The translations under genes and the position numbers were made by a program. The notes beneath the pieces were generated by a model. The model was given only the letters and a program-made list of their open reading frames with translations. It did no database searches and was not told the origin of the DNA. Below are positions 34,699-43,936 of a stretch of 64,000 bases of DNA, piece by piece (position 1 is the first letter of the stretch; each line of letters starts with the position of its first letter). Origin of the DNA: an uncultured Clostridia bacterium. Lineage in GTDB: Bacteria > Bacillota > Clostridia > TANB77 > CAG-508. The DNA is taken from assembly GCA_934162535.1 (NCBI GenBank), contig CAKPJC010000002.1, forward strand, positions 1 to 64,000, given 5' to 3'.

Positions 34699-35205
34699 TT
34701 ATTTATTTATAATTGCCATAAATATTATATCTTGATATTCCCCACTTGGAAGTATTATATCATCTTTTGAAGTTCCTTCATACTCAAATCCAGCTTTCTC
34801 ATATGCTTTTATTGCTTGTATATTGTTTGCAAAAACTCTAAGAAATACTTTGTGTAATTTTAGTTCTTCAAATGCATATTTTATTGTTAATTTTACACTT
34901 TCTGAACCAATGCCTCTTCCTCGTGCAGAATCTTCTCCAATAAATATTCCGAATTCAGCTTTTTTATTCTTCATATCTATGTCTCTTAAATATGTTGAAC
35001 CAACATCAATATTTTGTTCTTCATCTTTTATTATAAATTGTTTAACATCTCCTGTAAGTATTCGTGTTTTAAACCAATTTTCGTGAACCTCTACTGTTAA
35101 ATCATCTTGTAAACAAAAATTCTTTTTTACATTTGGATTGTTTCTCCACTTAACAATATTATTTGTATCATCTAATGTTATATTCCTTAAACTTACTTTT
35201 GCCAT
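34699..35205 (-). CDS. GNAT acetyltransferase, probably acting on an amino sugar nucleotide
   Basis: The fold is GNAT: SLRNITLDDTNNIVKWRNNPNVKKNF at the start, the acetyl-CoA loop ARGRGIGSESV near residue 95, and NIQAIKAYEKAGFEYEGTSKDDI at the end. The WRNNP motif is frequent in acetyltransferases of modified sugars such as PseH and WecD relatives. I use the ATG at 35205, six bases after GGGTGA, instead of a GTG three codons earlier. It lies 12 bases downstream of the WecE-like aminotransferase, so N-acetylation of its dTDP-4-amino sugar product is likely. Confidence 0.8.
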   Translation of the reverse strand: MAKVSLRNITLDDTNNIVKWRNNPNVKKNFCLQDDLTVEVHENWFKTRILTGDVKQFIIKDEEQNIDVGSTYLRDIDMKNKKAEFGIFIGEDSARGRGIGSESVKLTIKYAFEELKLHKVFLRVFANNIQAIKAYEKAGFEYEGTSKDDIILPSGEYQDIIFMAIINK

Positions 35206-35217
35206 TTTTTTCACCCT

Positions 35218-36345
35218 TTATCTTAATAATTCTTTTACTTTACTTACTACATAATTTCTGTCTGCTTCAGTCATATCTGCATATAATGGTAATCTTAATA
35301 ATCTTCCTGCATATTCTTCTGTAACAGGTAAATCACCTTTTTTGCATCCTAGTTTTTCTCCCATTGGTGATGTATGTAGTGGAATATAATGGAATACTGC
35401 ACTTACACCATTTTCTTTTAATTTTGCAATTAGTTCATTTCTTTTTTGTTCTGTTGGTAAAATTATATAATACATATGTGCATTATGTTTCGCATATTCT
35501 GGTATATATGGTCTTATCAATTTTCCTTGTTCTTCAAGTTCTTTGAATTCTTCATTATAGTAATTCCATATATTCATTCTTTTTTCCATTATTTCATTTG
35601 CTCTTGTTAATTGTCCATATAATAATGCCGCTAATATGTCTGATGGTAAGTATGATGACCCAATTTCATGCCATGTATATTTGTCAACTTCTCCTCTAAT
35701 AAATTGACATCTATTTGTTCCTTTTTCTCTTATTATTTCTGCTTTTTCAAATTTCTTGTCATCTTTTACTATAATAGCTCCACCTTCACCCATAACGTAG
35801 TTTTTTGTTTCGTGGAAACTATAACAACCATAATCTCCTATTGTCCCTAATGGTTTATCTTTATAATATGCAAGAACACCCTGTGCTGCATCTTCTACAA
35901 CTATTATATTGTATTTTTTCGCTATTTCCATTACTTTATCCATATCACATGCAACACCTGCATAGTGTACTACAAATATTGCTTTTGTTTTTGGTGTAAT
36001 TTTTTCTTCAATTAAATTAACATCCATATTTTGTGTTCTTTTATCTATATCAACAAATACAGGTTTTGCACCTCTTAATAATATTGCATCTGCTGTTGAT
36101 ACAAATGTATATGATGGAACTAGTACTTCATCACCTTCTTTTAGTTCTGCAAGTAATGCTGCTAGTTCTAATGAATGTGTTCCTGATGTTGTTAGTAAAA
36201 AATTGTTTATTCCACAATTTTCTTTAAACCATTCATTACATTTATGGGTATATACACCATCTCCACATATTTTACTATTTATTAGTGCATCATTCATAAA
36301 TTTTTTCTCTACATCTGTTATTGATGTTTTTGTAAAAGGTATCAT
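35218..36345 (-). CDS. DegT/DnrJ/EryC1 aminotransferase, WecE-like
   Basis: The PLP enzyme family adds an amino group to keto-sugar nucleotides. Signatures: PSYTFVSTADAILLRGAKPVFVDID, VEDAAQGVLAYYKDKPLGTIGDYGCYSFHETKNYVMGEGGAI with the PLP lysine in HETKN, and RLPLYADMTEAD at the end. The HETKN context is that of WecE/RffA (dTDP-4-amino-4,6-dideoxygalactose transaminase). The start is the ATG at 36345 (MIPFTKTS), with AGGAGC 9 bases upstream; a 21-codon extension would overlap the upstream gene. With rfbA/rfbB and the GNAT, a dTDP-4-acetamido-4,6-dideoxyhexose can be made. Confidence 0.88.
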   Translation of the reverse strand: MIPFTKTSITDVEKKFMNDALINSKICGDGVYTHKCNEWFKENCGINNFLLTTSGTHSLELAALLAELKEGDEVLVPSYTFVSTADAILLRGAKPVFVDIDKRTQNMDVNLIEEKITPKTKAIFVVHYAGVACDMDKVMEIAKKYNIIVVEDAAQGVLAYYKDKPLGTIGDYGCYSFHETKNYVMGEGGAIIVKDDKKFEKAEIIREKGTNRCQFIRGEVDKYTWHEIGSSYLPSDILAALLYGQLTRANEIMEKRMNIWNYYNEEFKELEEQGKLIRPYIPEYAKHNAHMYYIILPTEQKRNELIAKLKENGVSAVFHYIPLHTSPMGEKLGCKKGDLPVTEEYAGRLLRLPLYADMTEADRNYVVSKVKELLR

Positions 36346-36367
36346 GTTTACCGCTCCTATTTCTATT

Positions 36368-37318
36368 TTAAATAATTTTATTTGTTTTAATTTTTTCCAG
36401 CTGTTCATATCTTAAAACATTTAATTCATAATCTTCTCTATGCTGTCTTGTTATTGTATCTAGTATTATTGCACATTGAAAAGAAATTGCTGACAAACCA
36501 ACCAAGCCCGTTGCTAAAATCGCTGATGGAATTTTGGTAATATATGATGTTCTTGCGAATTCATATATTACAGGTATTCCTATTATCATTCCTAATATTA
36601 ATAATATCAGTGCTATTATTCCAAAGAATCTAAATGGTTTGTAATCTTTGAACATTCTTACTATTGTTCTTACAACTTTTATCCCATCATTTACTGTATT
36701 CAGTTTTGAATTGCTTCCTTCTGGTCTATCTCTATATATTATTGGTATTTCCTTTATTACATATTTTTTATCAAGTGCATATAAAGACATTTCTGTTTCT
36801 ATCTCAAATTTTGGACTTAGTATTGGCATATTTTTTACAAATCTTTTGTTAAACACTCTGTATCCTGTCATAATATCTTTTAAATTTGTATTAAATAGTA
36901 CGTTTATAGCCTTTCTAACAAGGTTATTTCCAAATTCGTGAAATTGTCTTTTATTTTCTTTTTGATATGTTCCATTTGATAATCTATCTCCTATTGCCAT
37001 ATCAGCCTCACCATTTTCTACAACGCTTATTAGCTGATGAACAAATTCTGCTGGGTATGTATCATCTCCATCTACCATAACATATATATCAGCATCAATA
37101 TCTCTAAACTGACTTCTTACAACATTTCCTTTTCCTTGTTTATATTCATCTATAACTATTGCTCCATTTTCTATTGCTATTTCTTTTGTTCTATCTTTTG
37201 AATTGTTATTATACACATATATATCTGCATGTGGTAATTCATTTTTAAAATCTGTTATTACTTTCTCTATAGTAAGTTCTTCATTATAACATGGTATTAA
37301 TACTGCTATTTTACTCAT
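36368..37318 (-). CDS. GT2 glycosyltransferase with two C-terminal membrane helices
   Basis: The catalytic domain starts IAVLIPCYNEELTIEKVI, has NNSKDRT, the metal-binding DGDDTYPAE and DIMTGYRVF, then RPEGSNSKLNTVNDG. Two helices follow (about 232-252 and 262-282). This is a second DPM/GtrB-like enzyme in the same operon, of the type with a short C-terminal tail. It overlaps the upstream DUF6020 gene by 8 bases. It may make polyprenyl-phosphate-glucose or -mannose for the adjacent large membrane protein. Confidence 0.85.
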   Translation of the reverse strand: MSKIAVLIPCYNEELTIEKVITDFKNELPHADIYVYNNNSKDRTKEIAIENGAIVIDEYKQGKGNVVRSQFRDIDADIYVMVDGDDTYPAEFVHQLISVVENGEADMAIGDRLSNGTYQKENKRQFHEFGNNLVRKAINVLFNTNLKDIMTGYRVFNKRFVKNMPILSPKFEIETEMSLYALDKKYVIKEIPIIYRDRPEGSNSKLNTVNDGIKVVRTIVRMFKDYKPFRFFGIIALILLILGMIIGIPVIYEFARTSYITKIPSAILATGLVGLSAISFQCAIILDTITRQHREDYELNVLRYEQLEKIKTNKII

Positions 37319-39065
37319 CCTTTAACCTCGCCTTCTCTATAAGATTTGTCCCAATATATAATGGTAAAATAGTGAACATCGAATATGCATATCTATATTC
37401 ACAAAATACCGGTGAAGCTATTAATGTAAGCCACAATACCAATATTGGTATATATATTACGATATTTTTATACCTATTCATATATATTTCATATCCCAAT
37501 GATAATAAGATTAGCCAAAATGCCATTCCTACACTAAGACACATTGATACCATTGGTATATCTCTTCTATCTGTTAACGAACTAATTTTTGATATTAATT
37601 TTCCATCTATTAATTGGCTAAATTTTATTCCATATCTATTTTCTTCCATATCCTTGCATGTAATCCAATTTACAGCTTCTGGATAATAATATCCATATGA
37701 ATTCGATATAAATGATTCTACATAGTCTTTAAAATATGGTATTAATAATTCTCCCCATAGCTTTATAAATTCTGTTTTGTTTTGCTCAAAATATTCATCA
37801 TCAAGCAAATCTTTTACAGGGTCAGATAATGTAGGGCAATATTTGTCTCCTATGTTTCCATCATATTTAAAATAACTATTTATCGTTTTATTAGTAGCTT
37901 CATCAAGCTCATTTGTATGGTATTTCTGTACCCTTGCAATTTGTTGTAATGGTATTGAAAGCATTTCTCTTACTGAGCCGTCTTTTACATCTAATACATT
38001 AAAAATCACAGTCTTTATCGAAAAAAAAGATACTACAATGATTCCAGAAATTGTGATTAATTTTTTCCAATGTTTTTTTGATACAATAATTATAAATGGT
38101 AATGTTAATAATACAATATACACTCCATTATTTCTTAAAAACATCACAAGTAAAGATATAATTATAAACATTACTAATTTCTTATAATCTTTCACATAAT
38201 TATCTGTGTCTGATAATAGCTCCATTATAAATATTACATATATTGGTATCATTCCTGAAAATAATATATCTTTCCACATAGTAACACTATATATTGCATG
38301 AACTGGATAGAACATATAATATAGTAGTGTTATCCCTCTTATAATTGTTGGCACATTTTTTTTGCACATATATTTTAATACAAATGCAAACATGATTGCC
38401 ATTGCTATCATTTGAAATACTGTATATAATGCTACGCCCACATTTATATCGTCAAAAATATTTGTTCCAGCGTTAATAAATACACTTATTATTCCTGTAT
38501 GTAATATTGGATGGTGGTTAGATAATTCTGCTGTTCCCACAATTTGTTCGATTTGTTTAATTGAGTCACTTGTCAATATTCCTGGACAATATTTTAGAAA
38601 ATATGGTAACCATGCTAATATCATTAATCCAACATTTATAAAAAATGATTTTTTTGAAGTAGATAATATTTCTATATTTTTTATTTTTAAAAATTTGCTT
38701 TTTATTTGGTTTTTATTTATATTTTCTAAAAAGCCATATAAATATGAAATTGTAGCCCAAAATATTATTGTGTATCCAACAAAGTTTATTACATTCCATT
38801 CATCTAAAAGATGATTTAATGTATAATCTGTATTTATCGTATTTCCTATTGTTTCCATAGCAGAGAATAATATGGCAATAACAATTGATATTGTGAATTT
38901 CCTTTTATTCTCTGCTCCTATTACATTATTCAGAAAATAGTATATAGGGAAAATTAATACTATAGATAATACTGAATTCCCATATTCCAAGTATTTATGT
39001 GATATAAAAAACATTACTATTATTGATAACGTCATGCTTATTACTTTTTTCGAGTTTATTTTCAT
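37311..39065 (-). CDS. DUF6020-like large membrane protein, putative GT-C glycosyltransferase
   Basis: About twelve hydrophobic helices over 584 residues. The central loop YCPGILTSDSIKQIEQIVGTAELSNHHPILHT (around residues 165-195) and VTMWKDILFSG are the motifs I associate with DUF6020 proteins found in Firmicutes surface-polysaccharide clusters. The acidic and His residues in that loop face the outside, as in GT-C enzymes. I use the ATG at 39065, behind AAAGGAAA; an ATG seven codons earlier is less well placed. It overlaps the GT2 polyprenyl-P enzyme downstream, which suggests the GT2 makes its lipid-linked donor. Confidence 0.75.
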   Translation of the reverse strand: MKINSKKVISMTLSIIVMFFISHKYLEYGNSVLSIVLIFPIYYFLNNVIGAENKRKFTISIVIAILFSAMETIGNTINTDYTLNHLLDEWNVINFVGYTIIFWATISYLYGFLENINKNQIKSKFLKIKNIEILSTSKKSFFINVGLMILAWLPYFLKYCPGILTSDSIKQIEQIVGTAELSNHHPILHTGIISVFINAGTNIFDDINVGVALYTVFQMIAMAIMFAFVLKYMCKKNVPTIIRGITLLYYMFYPVHAIYSVTMWKDILFSGMIPIYVIFIMELLSDTDNYVKDYKKLVMFIIISLLVMFLRNNGVYIVLLTLPFIIIVSKKHWKKLITISGIIVVSFFSIKTVIFNVLDVKDGSVREMLSIPLQQIARVQKYHTNELDEATNKTINSYFKYDGNIGDKYCPTLSDPVKDLLDDEYFEQNKTEFIKLWGELLIPYFKDYVESFISNSYGYYYPEAVNWITCKDMEENRYGIKFSQLIDGKLISKISSLTDRRDIPMVSMCLSVGMAFWLILLSLGYEIYMNRYKNIVIYIPILVLWLTLIASPVFCEYRYAYSMFTILPLYIGTNLIEKARLKDE

Positions 39066-39114
39066 TATTAATGTTTCCTTTCTCAAAATTATCTATTGCA
39101 CAAATTATATATTT

Positions 39115-41316
39115 TTACCCTTTTCTTCTCACTTTGTTTCTTACCTTTTTTAATCCTCTATATACTTTTCTAGCTATTCTTCCTGGAACTGTATTTAGCA
39201 TTTTTTCTATTTTATATATTCTATCATCTGTTCTAACTTCTGTTATAGTTTGTGTTGGTAGAAATACTTGTGTTGTAGGATTATTCCAATAGAATGGTTG
39301 TCCGTTTGTTAATAATAACATATATACTTCTCTTGCATATTTTTGGAATATTTTTTCATGCCCTTCTTTCGATGATGTTTGATATAAGTATATTCTCATT
39401 TTTTTGTTAAATTGTCTTGACATTGAGTCTTTTCTGACTCTATATAAATTCAATTTTTCTGGTATTGAAACTCCAAGACAGCCATGTTCTGCAAGGCTAA
39501 CCCATCCATCATAATCTTCCATTCCATATTCCATCATTATTCTGTTTTTTCCGAAATTTAGAAAATCATTTTTTCTGATAACTGTATATGCTGCTAACAT
39601 ATTAGCACATAACAAATATGGTATATGTATATTAAATGTAGGCCATACAGCTTCACTTCCTTCAAAATACTGCACCCAGCTGTACACATAAGAAACATTA
39701 TCATATTTGTGCAATATATCCAATGCTCTTCTATAGAATGTTTTATCTATTTTGTCATCTGCATCAATGAAAGCTATAAATTCTCCTTTTGCATGTTCTG
39801 CTCCTACATTTCTCGCATTAGCTAATCCTTTATTTTTTATATTTATTATTCTTATTTGTTTGTCATTTTCATAATTTTTTAATATATCTATACTATTCTG
39901 ATCTGTACTTCCATCATTAACAATGATTATTTCATAATTTTTATATTCTGATTTTTTTATGCTTTCAATTGTTTCTGGTAGTGTAGTACCTAAATTATAG
40001 TAAGGTATAACAACTGATAATAAATCCTTTTCTCCTTCATATTCTTTTATATATTTGTCTTTTGGAAGTTCTTCAACAAATGGAAATTTTGTTCTTTCTT
40101 TGTTTTTATTTTTTATTACGTCTTCAAAAAATGCTCTTCTCATTTGTATGTTTTTTTCCATATTGCATAAAGAATTGATTCTTTCTTTTGCGTTTTTACC
40201 CATTTGGTCTAACTCAGATTCACTCATATTTAACAATTCTTCAAGTTTGTTTTCAAAATCTTCTTCTTTATCCCAATCAAATATTATACCATTCTTACCT
40301 GATTCTTTTACCATTTCTGCTTGTCCACCACTTTTTGATACTAGCACTGGTTTTCCTAGCCACATTGCGTATATACATGTGTTAGGAAAGTTTTCATATA
40401 ATGATGGTATTGTTACAGCTGTTGCAGTTAGTATATGTGGTATTAATTCAAGATGTGGTATTGGTGCTAACATTTCTAAATTTCCACTTTCAATATATTT
40501 AGCATATTTCTTTTTAAGGTCTTCCCCTATAAATGTTCCTTTAGATTCTAGTTTTGTGTCTCCTCCAATTATTTTTACCTTGAAGTCTACTCCTCTTTCC
40601 CATAGTTTCTCTGCACCTTTTAGCATTTGAACTACACCTTTTCTATATTCTGTTCTTCCAAAATACAATAATGTTTTCTTTTCAGGTTTAGGTAAATTCG
40701 CATTCTTATATTTTTCTAGCTCATCTTTATCAATATCAAATGGTAAATTTATTACTTTGATTTTGTCTTCAACAAGATATTGCAATTTATCTGCTAAAAA
40801 TTGACTTGGACATACTAATGCATCTGCACCTTTTATACAGAATTTTTCCATTTCTCCAATCCAATAGAATGGTGCTTCATATGTATTAAATTGGTTTATT
40901 TTTAATGTTTCAAAACTAGGTGTATGTAAATGTACAACAAGTGGAATATCCTTCAATTCTTCTTTTAACATTAATTTGTTTTGTATGATGTATTGGCCAT
41001 ATGCATTATATTCTTGCATTTCTAATATATCTGGTTTTCCATATTTATCAATTAACTTCATTATTACATCATAATATTGATATGCAAGTGCATTATCATA
41101 TCCAAGATACGAATAATATTCTCCTTCTCCTTGTTGAAATCTTACAATTCTATATCCTTCTTTAGCAGTTTCTTCTTTATTCCCTTTTAAGCTCCTTACA
41201 ATTACTGTTACATCGTCTCCAGCTTGTGCAAACATCTTTGCACAGTTTTCAACATATGTTCCTATTCCTCCACCAAAGTCTGGGGCAAATTCTCCCGTTA
41301 AAAACCAAATCTTCAT
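39115..41316 (-). CDS. Bifunctional glycosyltransferase, GT4 fused to GT2
   Basis: The N-terminal half (about 1-405) is a GT-B fold GT4 enzyme: GEFAPDFGGGIGTYVENC, HLHTPSFETL, LLYFGRTEYRKGV and PSLYENFPNTCIYAMWLGKPVLVSKSGGQAEMV (the E-x7-E signature region). The C-terminal half (about 430-730) is GT-A fold GT2: LLSVVIPYYNLGTTLPETIESIKKS, VNDGSTDQNS and AFIDADDKID. So one chain can add two sugars. The start is the ATG at 41316, one base after the stop of the upstream gene; the eight-codon longer form overlaps it. Length 733. Confidence 0.9.
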   Translation of the reverse strand: MKIWFLTGEFAPDFGGGIGTYVENCAKMFAQAGDDVTVIVRSLKGNKEETAKEGYRIVRFQQGEGEYYSYLGYDNALAYQYYDVIMKLIDKYGKPDILEMQEYNAYGQYIIQNKLMLKEELKDIPLVVHLHTPSFETLKINQFNTYEAPFYWIGEMEKFCIKGADALVCPSQFLADKLQYLVEDKIKVINLPFDIDKDELEKYKNANLPKPEKKTLLYFGRTEYRKGVVQMLKGAEKLWERGVDFKVKIIGGDTKLESKGTFIGEDLKKKYAKYIESGNLEMLAPIPHLELIPHILTATAVTIPSLYENFPNTCIYAMWLGKPVLVSKSGGQAEMVKESGKNGIIFDWDKEEDFENKLEELLNMSESELDQMGKNAKERINSLCNMEKNIQMRRAFFEDVIKNKNKERTKFPFVEELPKDKYIKEYEGEKDLLSVVIPYYNLGTTLPETIESIKKSEYKNYEIIIVNDGSTDQNSIDILKNYENDKQIRIINIKNKGLANARNVGAEHAKGEFIAFIDADDKIDKTFYRRALDILHKYDNVSYVYSWVQYFEGSEAVWPTFNIHIPYLLCANMLAAYTVIRKNDFLNFGKNRIMMEYGMEDYDGWVSLAEHGCLGVSIPEKLNLYRVRKDSMSRQFNKKMRIYLYQTSSKEGHEKIFQKYAREVYMLLLTNGQPFYWNNPTTQVFLPTQTITEVRTDDRIYKIEKMLNTVPGRIARKVYRGLKKVRNKVRRKG

Positions 41317-41317
41317 T

Positions 41318-42643
41318 TTACTCTTCCTTTCTATTTCCACTTATCTTATTTGCTATAATTCTAACGATTTTTCTAATTGCTCTTATAGGTAGCAAATGGT
41401 TTATTTTATATATTAATACTTGATTATTGTAAATATAGTTATTATATCTACATTCTTCTATTATTTTTACACTGAAATTTTCTTTTATAATTTTGTTATA
41501 TTTCGTATTTGATAAATATATATTATTTATTTTCCTTGTGTCTAAAATGTATTGAATAAAATCAAGCCAATTTTTTTCATCTGAAAACGATGTAAGATCA
41601 TATACTATTGCAAATTCTTCATATTTTTGTCTATAAAAATATTGAGATTTTCCGTTATTTTGTAAAGTTATAATATATATTTTTTTATCTTTAGAATCTT
41701 CCTTTATCTTTTTGTACATTTTCTTGTCTGTTCCTAAGTACGGTAAAACATATAAATTTGCGTCATTTGTATTATTAAGTATTTTTATAGTTGAAGAAAT
41801 TTTAAAATCAGTTTTTTCTATACTTTGATTTATATTCTTTTTAGGATATTCTATTGCATTAACTTTTTTAGTTATTTTATCTGCTTCAACTTTTAAGTCT
41901 TTCATTTTTTGTTGATATTCTTGTTTTTTTTGGTCGTTTATTTCACTCAGTAAACTACCTTCTCTTCTTCTGTACCAAAATCCATAATATGCTACATGAA
42001 TTGGATAATACTCTTTTGCTAGCATTCTCAGCCATAAATGCCAATCTTCATTTACATATCTTTTTGCTTTTCCATATCCTCCTAGCTCAAGTATTTTTTC
42101 TTTTCGTATTAATGCTGTTGCTGTTATCATGTTGTCTATTTTCATTGTTTCACTATCAAACTTTTTATCTGATAAGTATATATATTTCCCAAATCCAACT
42201 GAATCTGTAAATGCCCATGTTGCATCTTTATTTGTTTCTAACGTCCAATATAATGTTTCTATATATGTTGGTTCTATCAAATCATCTGCATCTAGTGGAA
42301 GTATATAGTTTGTTCTCGCTCTTTCTATTCCATAATCTCTGCCTAATGCAAGCCCACCATTTTGTTTATGATATATTTTTATTCTTTCATCTATTTTTTT
42401 CACTTCTTCTAAATATTCAATGGCTTCTTTTTTTGTACTACCATCATCTACTATAATCCATTCCCATGATTCAAATGTCTGATTTAATACACAATTTATA
42501 GTTTGATTCATGTCTTCATTTGAATTATAATATGATGTAATTATTGAAACCAATGGTACATCTATACTTATCTTTGCTTTTTCCTTTTCTAGTTTTTTGC
42601 CTGGTTGCTTGTCATATTTCCAAAAAAAATTATCATCTATCAT
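41318..42643 (-). CDS. GT2 glycosyltransferase with extra C-terminal domain
   Basis: The GT-A domain (about 28-240) reads VPLVSIITSYYNSNEDMNQTINCVLNQTFESWEWIIVDDGSTKK, NGGLALGRDYGIERA, LPLDADDLIEPTYIE and NEDWHLWLRM. After residue about 280 a further 160 residues (KISSTIKILNNTNDANLYVLPYLGTDKKMYKK...) form a Rossmann-like region that looks like the N-terminal half of a GT4 or a partial second enzyme; I cannot see a donor-binding signature there. It lies 3 bases from the next upstream gene and one base from the fused enzyme downstream. Confidence 0.85.
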   Translation of the reverse strand: MIDDNFFWKYDKQPGKKLEKEKAKISIDVPLVSIITSYYNSNEDMNQTINCVLNQTFESWEWIIVDDGSTKKEAIEYLEEVKKIDERIKIYHKQNGGLALGRDYGIERARTNYILPLDADDLIEPTYIETLYWTLETNKDATWAFTDSVGFGKYIYLSDKKFDSETMKIDNMITATALIRKEKILELGGYGKAKRYVNEDWHLWLRMLAKEYYPIHVAYYGFWYRRREGSLLSEINDQKKQEYQQKMKDLKVEADKITKKVNAIEYPKKNINQSIEKTDFKISSTIKILNNTNDANLYVLPYLGTDKKMYKKIKEDSKDKKIYIITLQNNGKSQYFYRQKYEEFAIVYDLTSFSDEKNWLDFIQYILDTRKINNIYLSNTKYNKIIKENFSVKIIEECRYNNYIYNNQVLIYKINHLLPIRAIRKIVRIIANKISGNRKEE

Positions 42644-42646
42644 ACT

Positions 42647-43672
42647 TTATCCTTGTTTTAATATATTTTCAAAAAAATCTTTATATTGTTTACATACTAT
42701 TGTCCAATCAAATTTCTTTACTTGTTCCATATTTTCCTTTGATATAGCACTTAGTTCTTTTTTGTTTTCAAATAATAATTTTATTTTATTTTTTAGACAT
42801 TCTTTTGACCTTTCTTCCATAATGTATTTTTTCTCAAGTTCTCCAAGTGCTTCTCTTGCTACTCCAACATCTGTTGTTATTACTGGTATTCCCATTGCCA
42901 TTGACTCTAATATTGTTAGTGGTGTTCCTTCTTCTTTTGATGCACATATATACACACTAATTTTATTATAAAACTTCGGCATTTCTTCTTGTGGAATCAT
43001 TTTTATATTTCTGTCAGCTAATTCAAGTTCTATATTATAGCCTTCTTCTTTCAGTTCAGCTATCGCTGGTTTTATTATTCCTTCAACGCCTTTCATGTCG
43101 TCATCATTATCAGAGTCCTTGAATTTGCTATTTCCAACCCAACCAGCAATAATTGTTTCTGTATTTTCATTAAATCTTTCAAGATTTTGTGGGAAATATT
43201 TTGTCAAATCTACGCCATCATGTATAACTGCTTCTGGTTTATTTCCTTTTTTATTATATATTTCTAATAGTTTGTTTGAAGTTACCATATAGTGTGGTGT
43301 ATATCTCATTATCACATCTGTTCTCCAAGCTTCTTCTCCTCTTAAATATAAGTGGTCACATATAGCAAAACTTATTTTTTTACTATATATGTATTCCTTT
43401 TTGAACTCTTCGTAAGACATACCATAATATTCTTCCACATGTTTTTTGGTTCCTTCCTTATCAATAAGACTTATATAGCCCCTCCACAAAAAGTGAATTA
43501 AGTCATATTCTTTGCAAAATACAAACAGTCTTGCCATATTCCCTTCAAATAACCTACCTGGTATTATATCAATGTCAAAATATTCGCTTAGGTTCTTTTT
43601 TATTTGATGAGCAATATTATCAAATGCCCATCCTTCAGTATCAATTATAAGTGCAATTTTCTTTTTATCCAT
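42647..43672 (-). CDS. GT4 glycosyltransferase
   Basis: The GT-B fold protein begins KKIALIIDTEGWAFDNIAHQI and its donor domain has GWVGNSKFKD, KMIPQEEMPKFYNKISVYICASKEEGTPLTILESMAMGIPVITTDVGVAREAL, in which EEGTPLTILE is the GT4 E-x7-E motif. The N-terminal half contains SFAICDHLYLRGEE and HDGVDLTKYFP. Length 341. It is 2 bases after the small coiled-coil gene and 3 bases before the next, so translation is coupled along the operon. Confidence 0.88.
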   Translation of the reverse strand: MDKKKIALIIDTEGWAFDNIAHQIKKNLSEYFDIDIIPGRLFEGNMARLFVFCKEYDLIHFLWRGYISLIDKEGTKKHVEEYYGMSYEEFKKEYIYSKKISFAICDHLYLRGEEAWRTDVIMRYTPHYMVTSNKLLEIYNKKGNKPEAVIHDGVDLTKYFPQNLERFNENTETIIAGWVGNSKFKDSDNDDDMKGVEGIIKPAIAELKEEGYNIELELADRNIKMIPQEEMPKFYNKISVYICASKEEGTPLTILESMAMGIPVITTDVGVAREALGELEKKYIMEERSKECLKNKIKLLFENKKELSAISKENMEQVKKFDWTIVCKQYKDFFENILKQG

Positions 43673-43674
43673 AA

Positions 43675-43935
43675 TTATCTCCTAATTATTTTTTTGATTT
43701 TTTGCATTGCTTTATAGCTTCTTGAGTATAAGATCGAATCTAATTTTTTTTGTATTTCCTTTTCTTCATTTCTTATACTCTCCACTTCTCTTTGCCTTTG
43801 TTGTTCTTTTTCATCCAATTGCATTTTATGTTCTATTTCTTTTTGTTTTTGTTCAGCTTTTAGCCTATCACAATATTCTTTTATTAATTCATTTTCCTTT
43901 TGTAAAGTTTTTATTAATATTTCTCTATTATCCAT
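43675..43935 (-). CDS. Short coiled-coil protein in the glycan operon
   Basis: The 86-residue protein (ATG at 43935, AGAGGA nine bases upstream) is a single charged helix from residue 5 to about 70 with many Glu, Lys and Gln, ending LDSILYSRSYKAMQKIKKIIRR. This last motif (SxSYKxxxxxKKIxRR) is common at the ends of coiled-coil linkers attached to Wzm/Wzt-linked glycosyltransferases, where it is thought to hold the enzymes at the membrane. It may be a separate scaffold or chain-length ruler for the exported polymer, but this is an inference. It starts one base after the Wzm gene ends. Confidence 0.7.
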   Translation of the reverse strand: MDNREILIKTLQKENELIKEYCDRLKAEQKQKEIEHKMQLDEKEQQRQREVESIRNEEKEIQKKLDSILYSRSYKAMQKIKKIIRR

Positions 43936-43936
43936 A

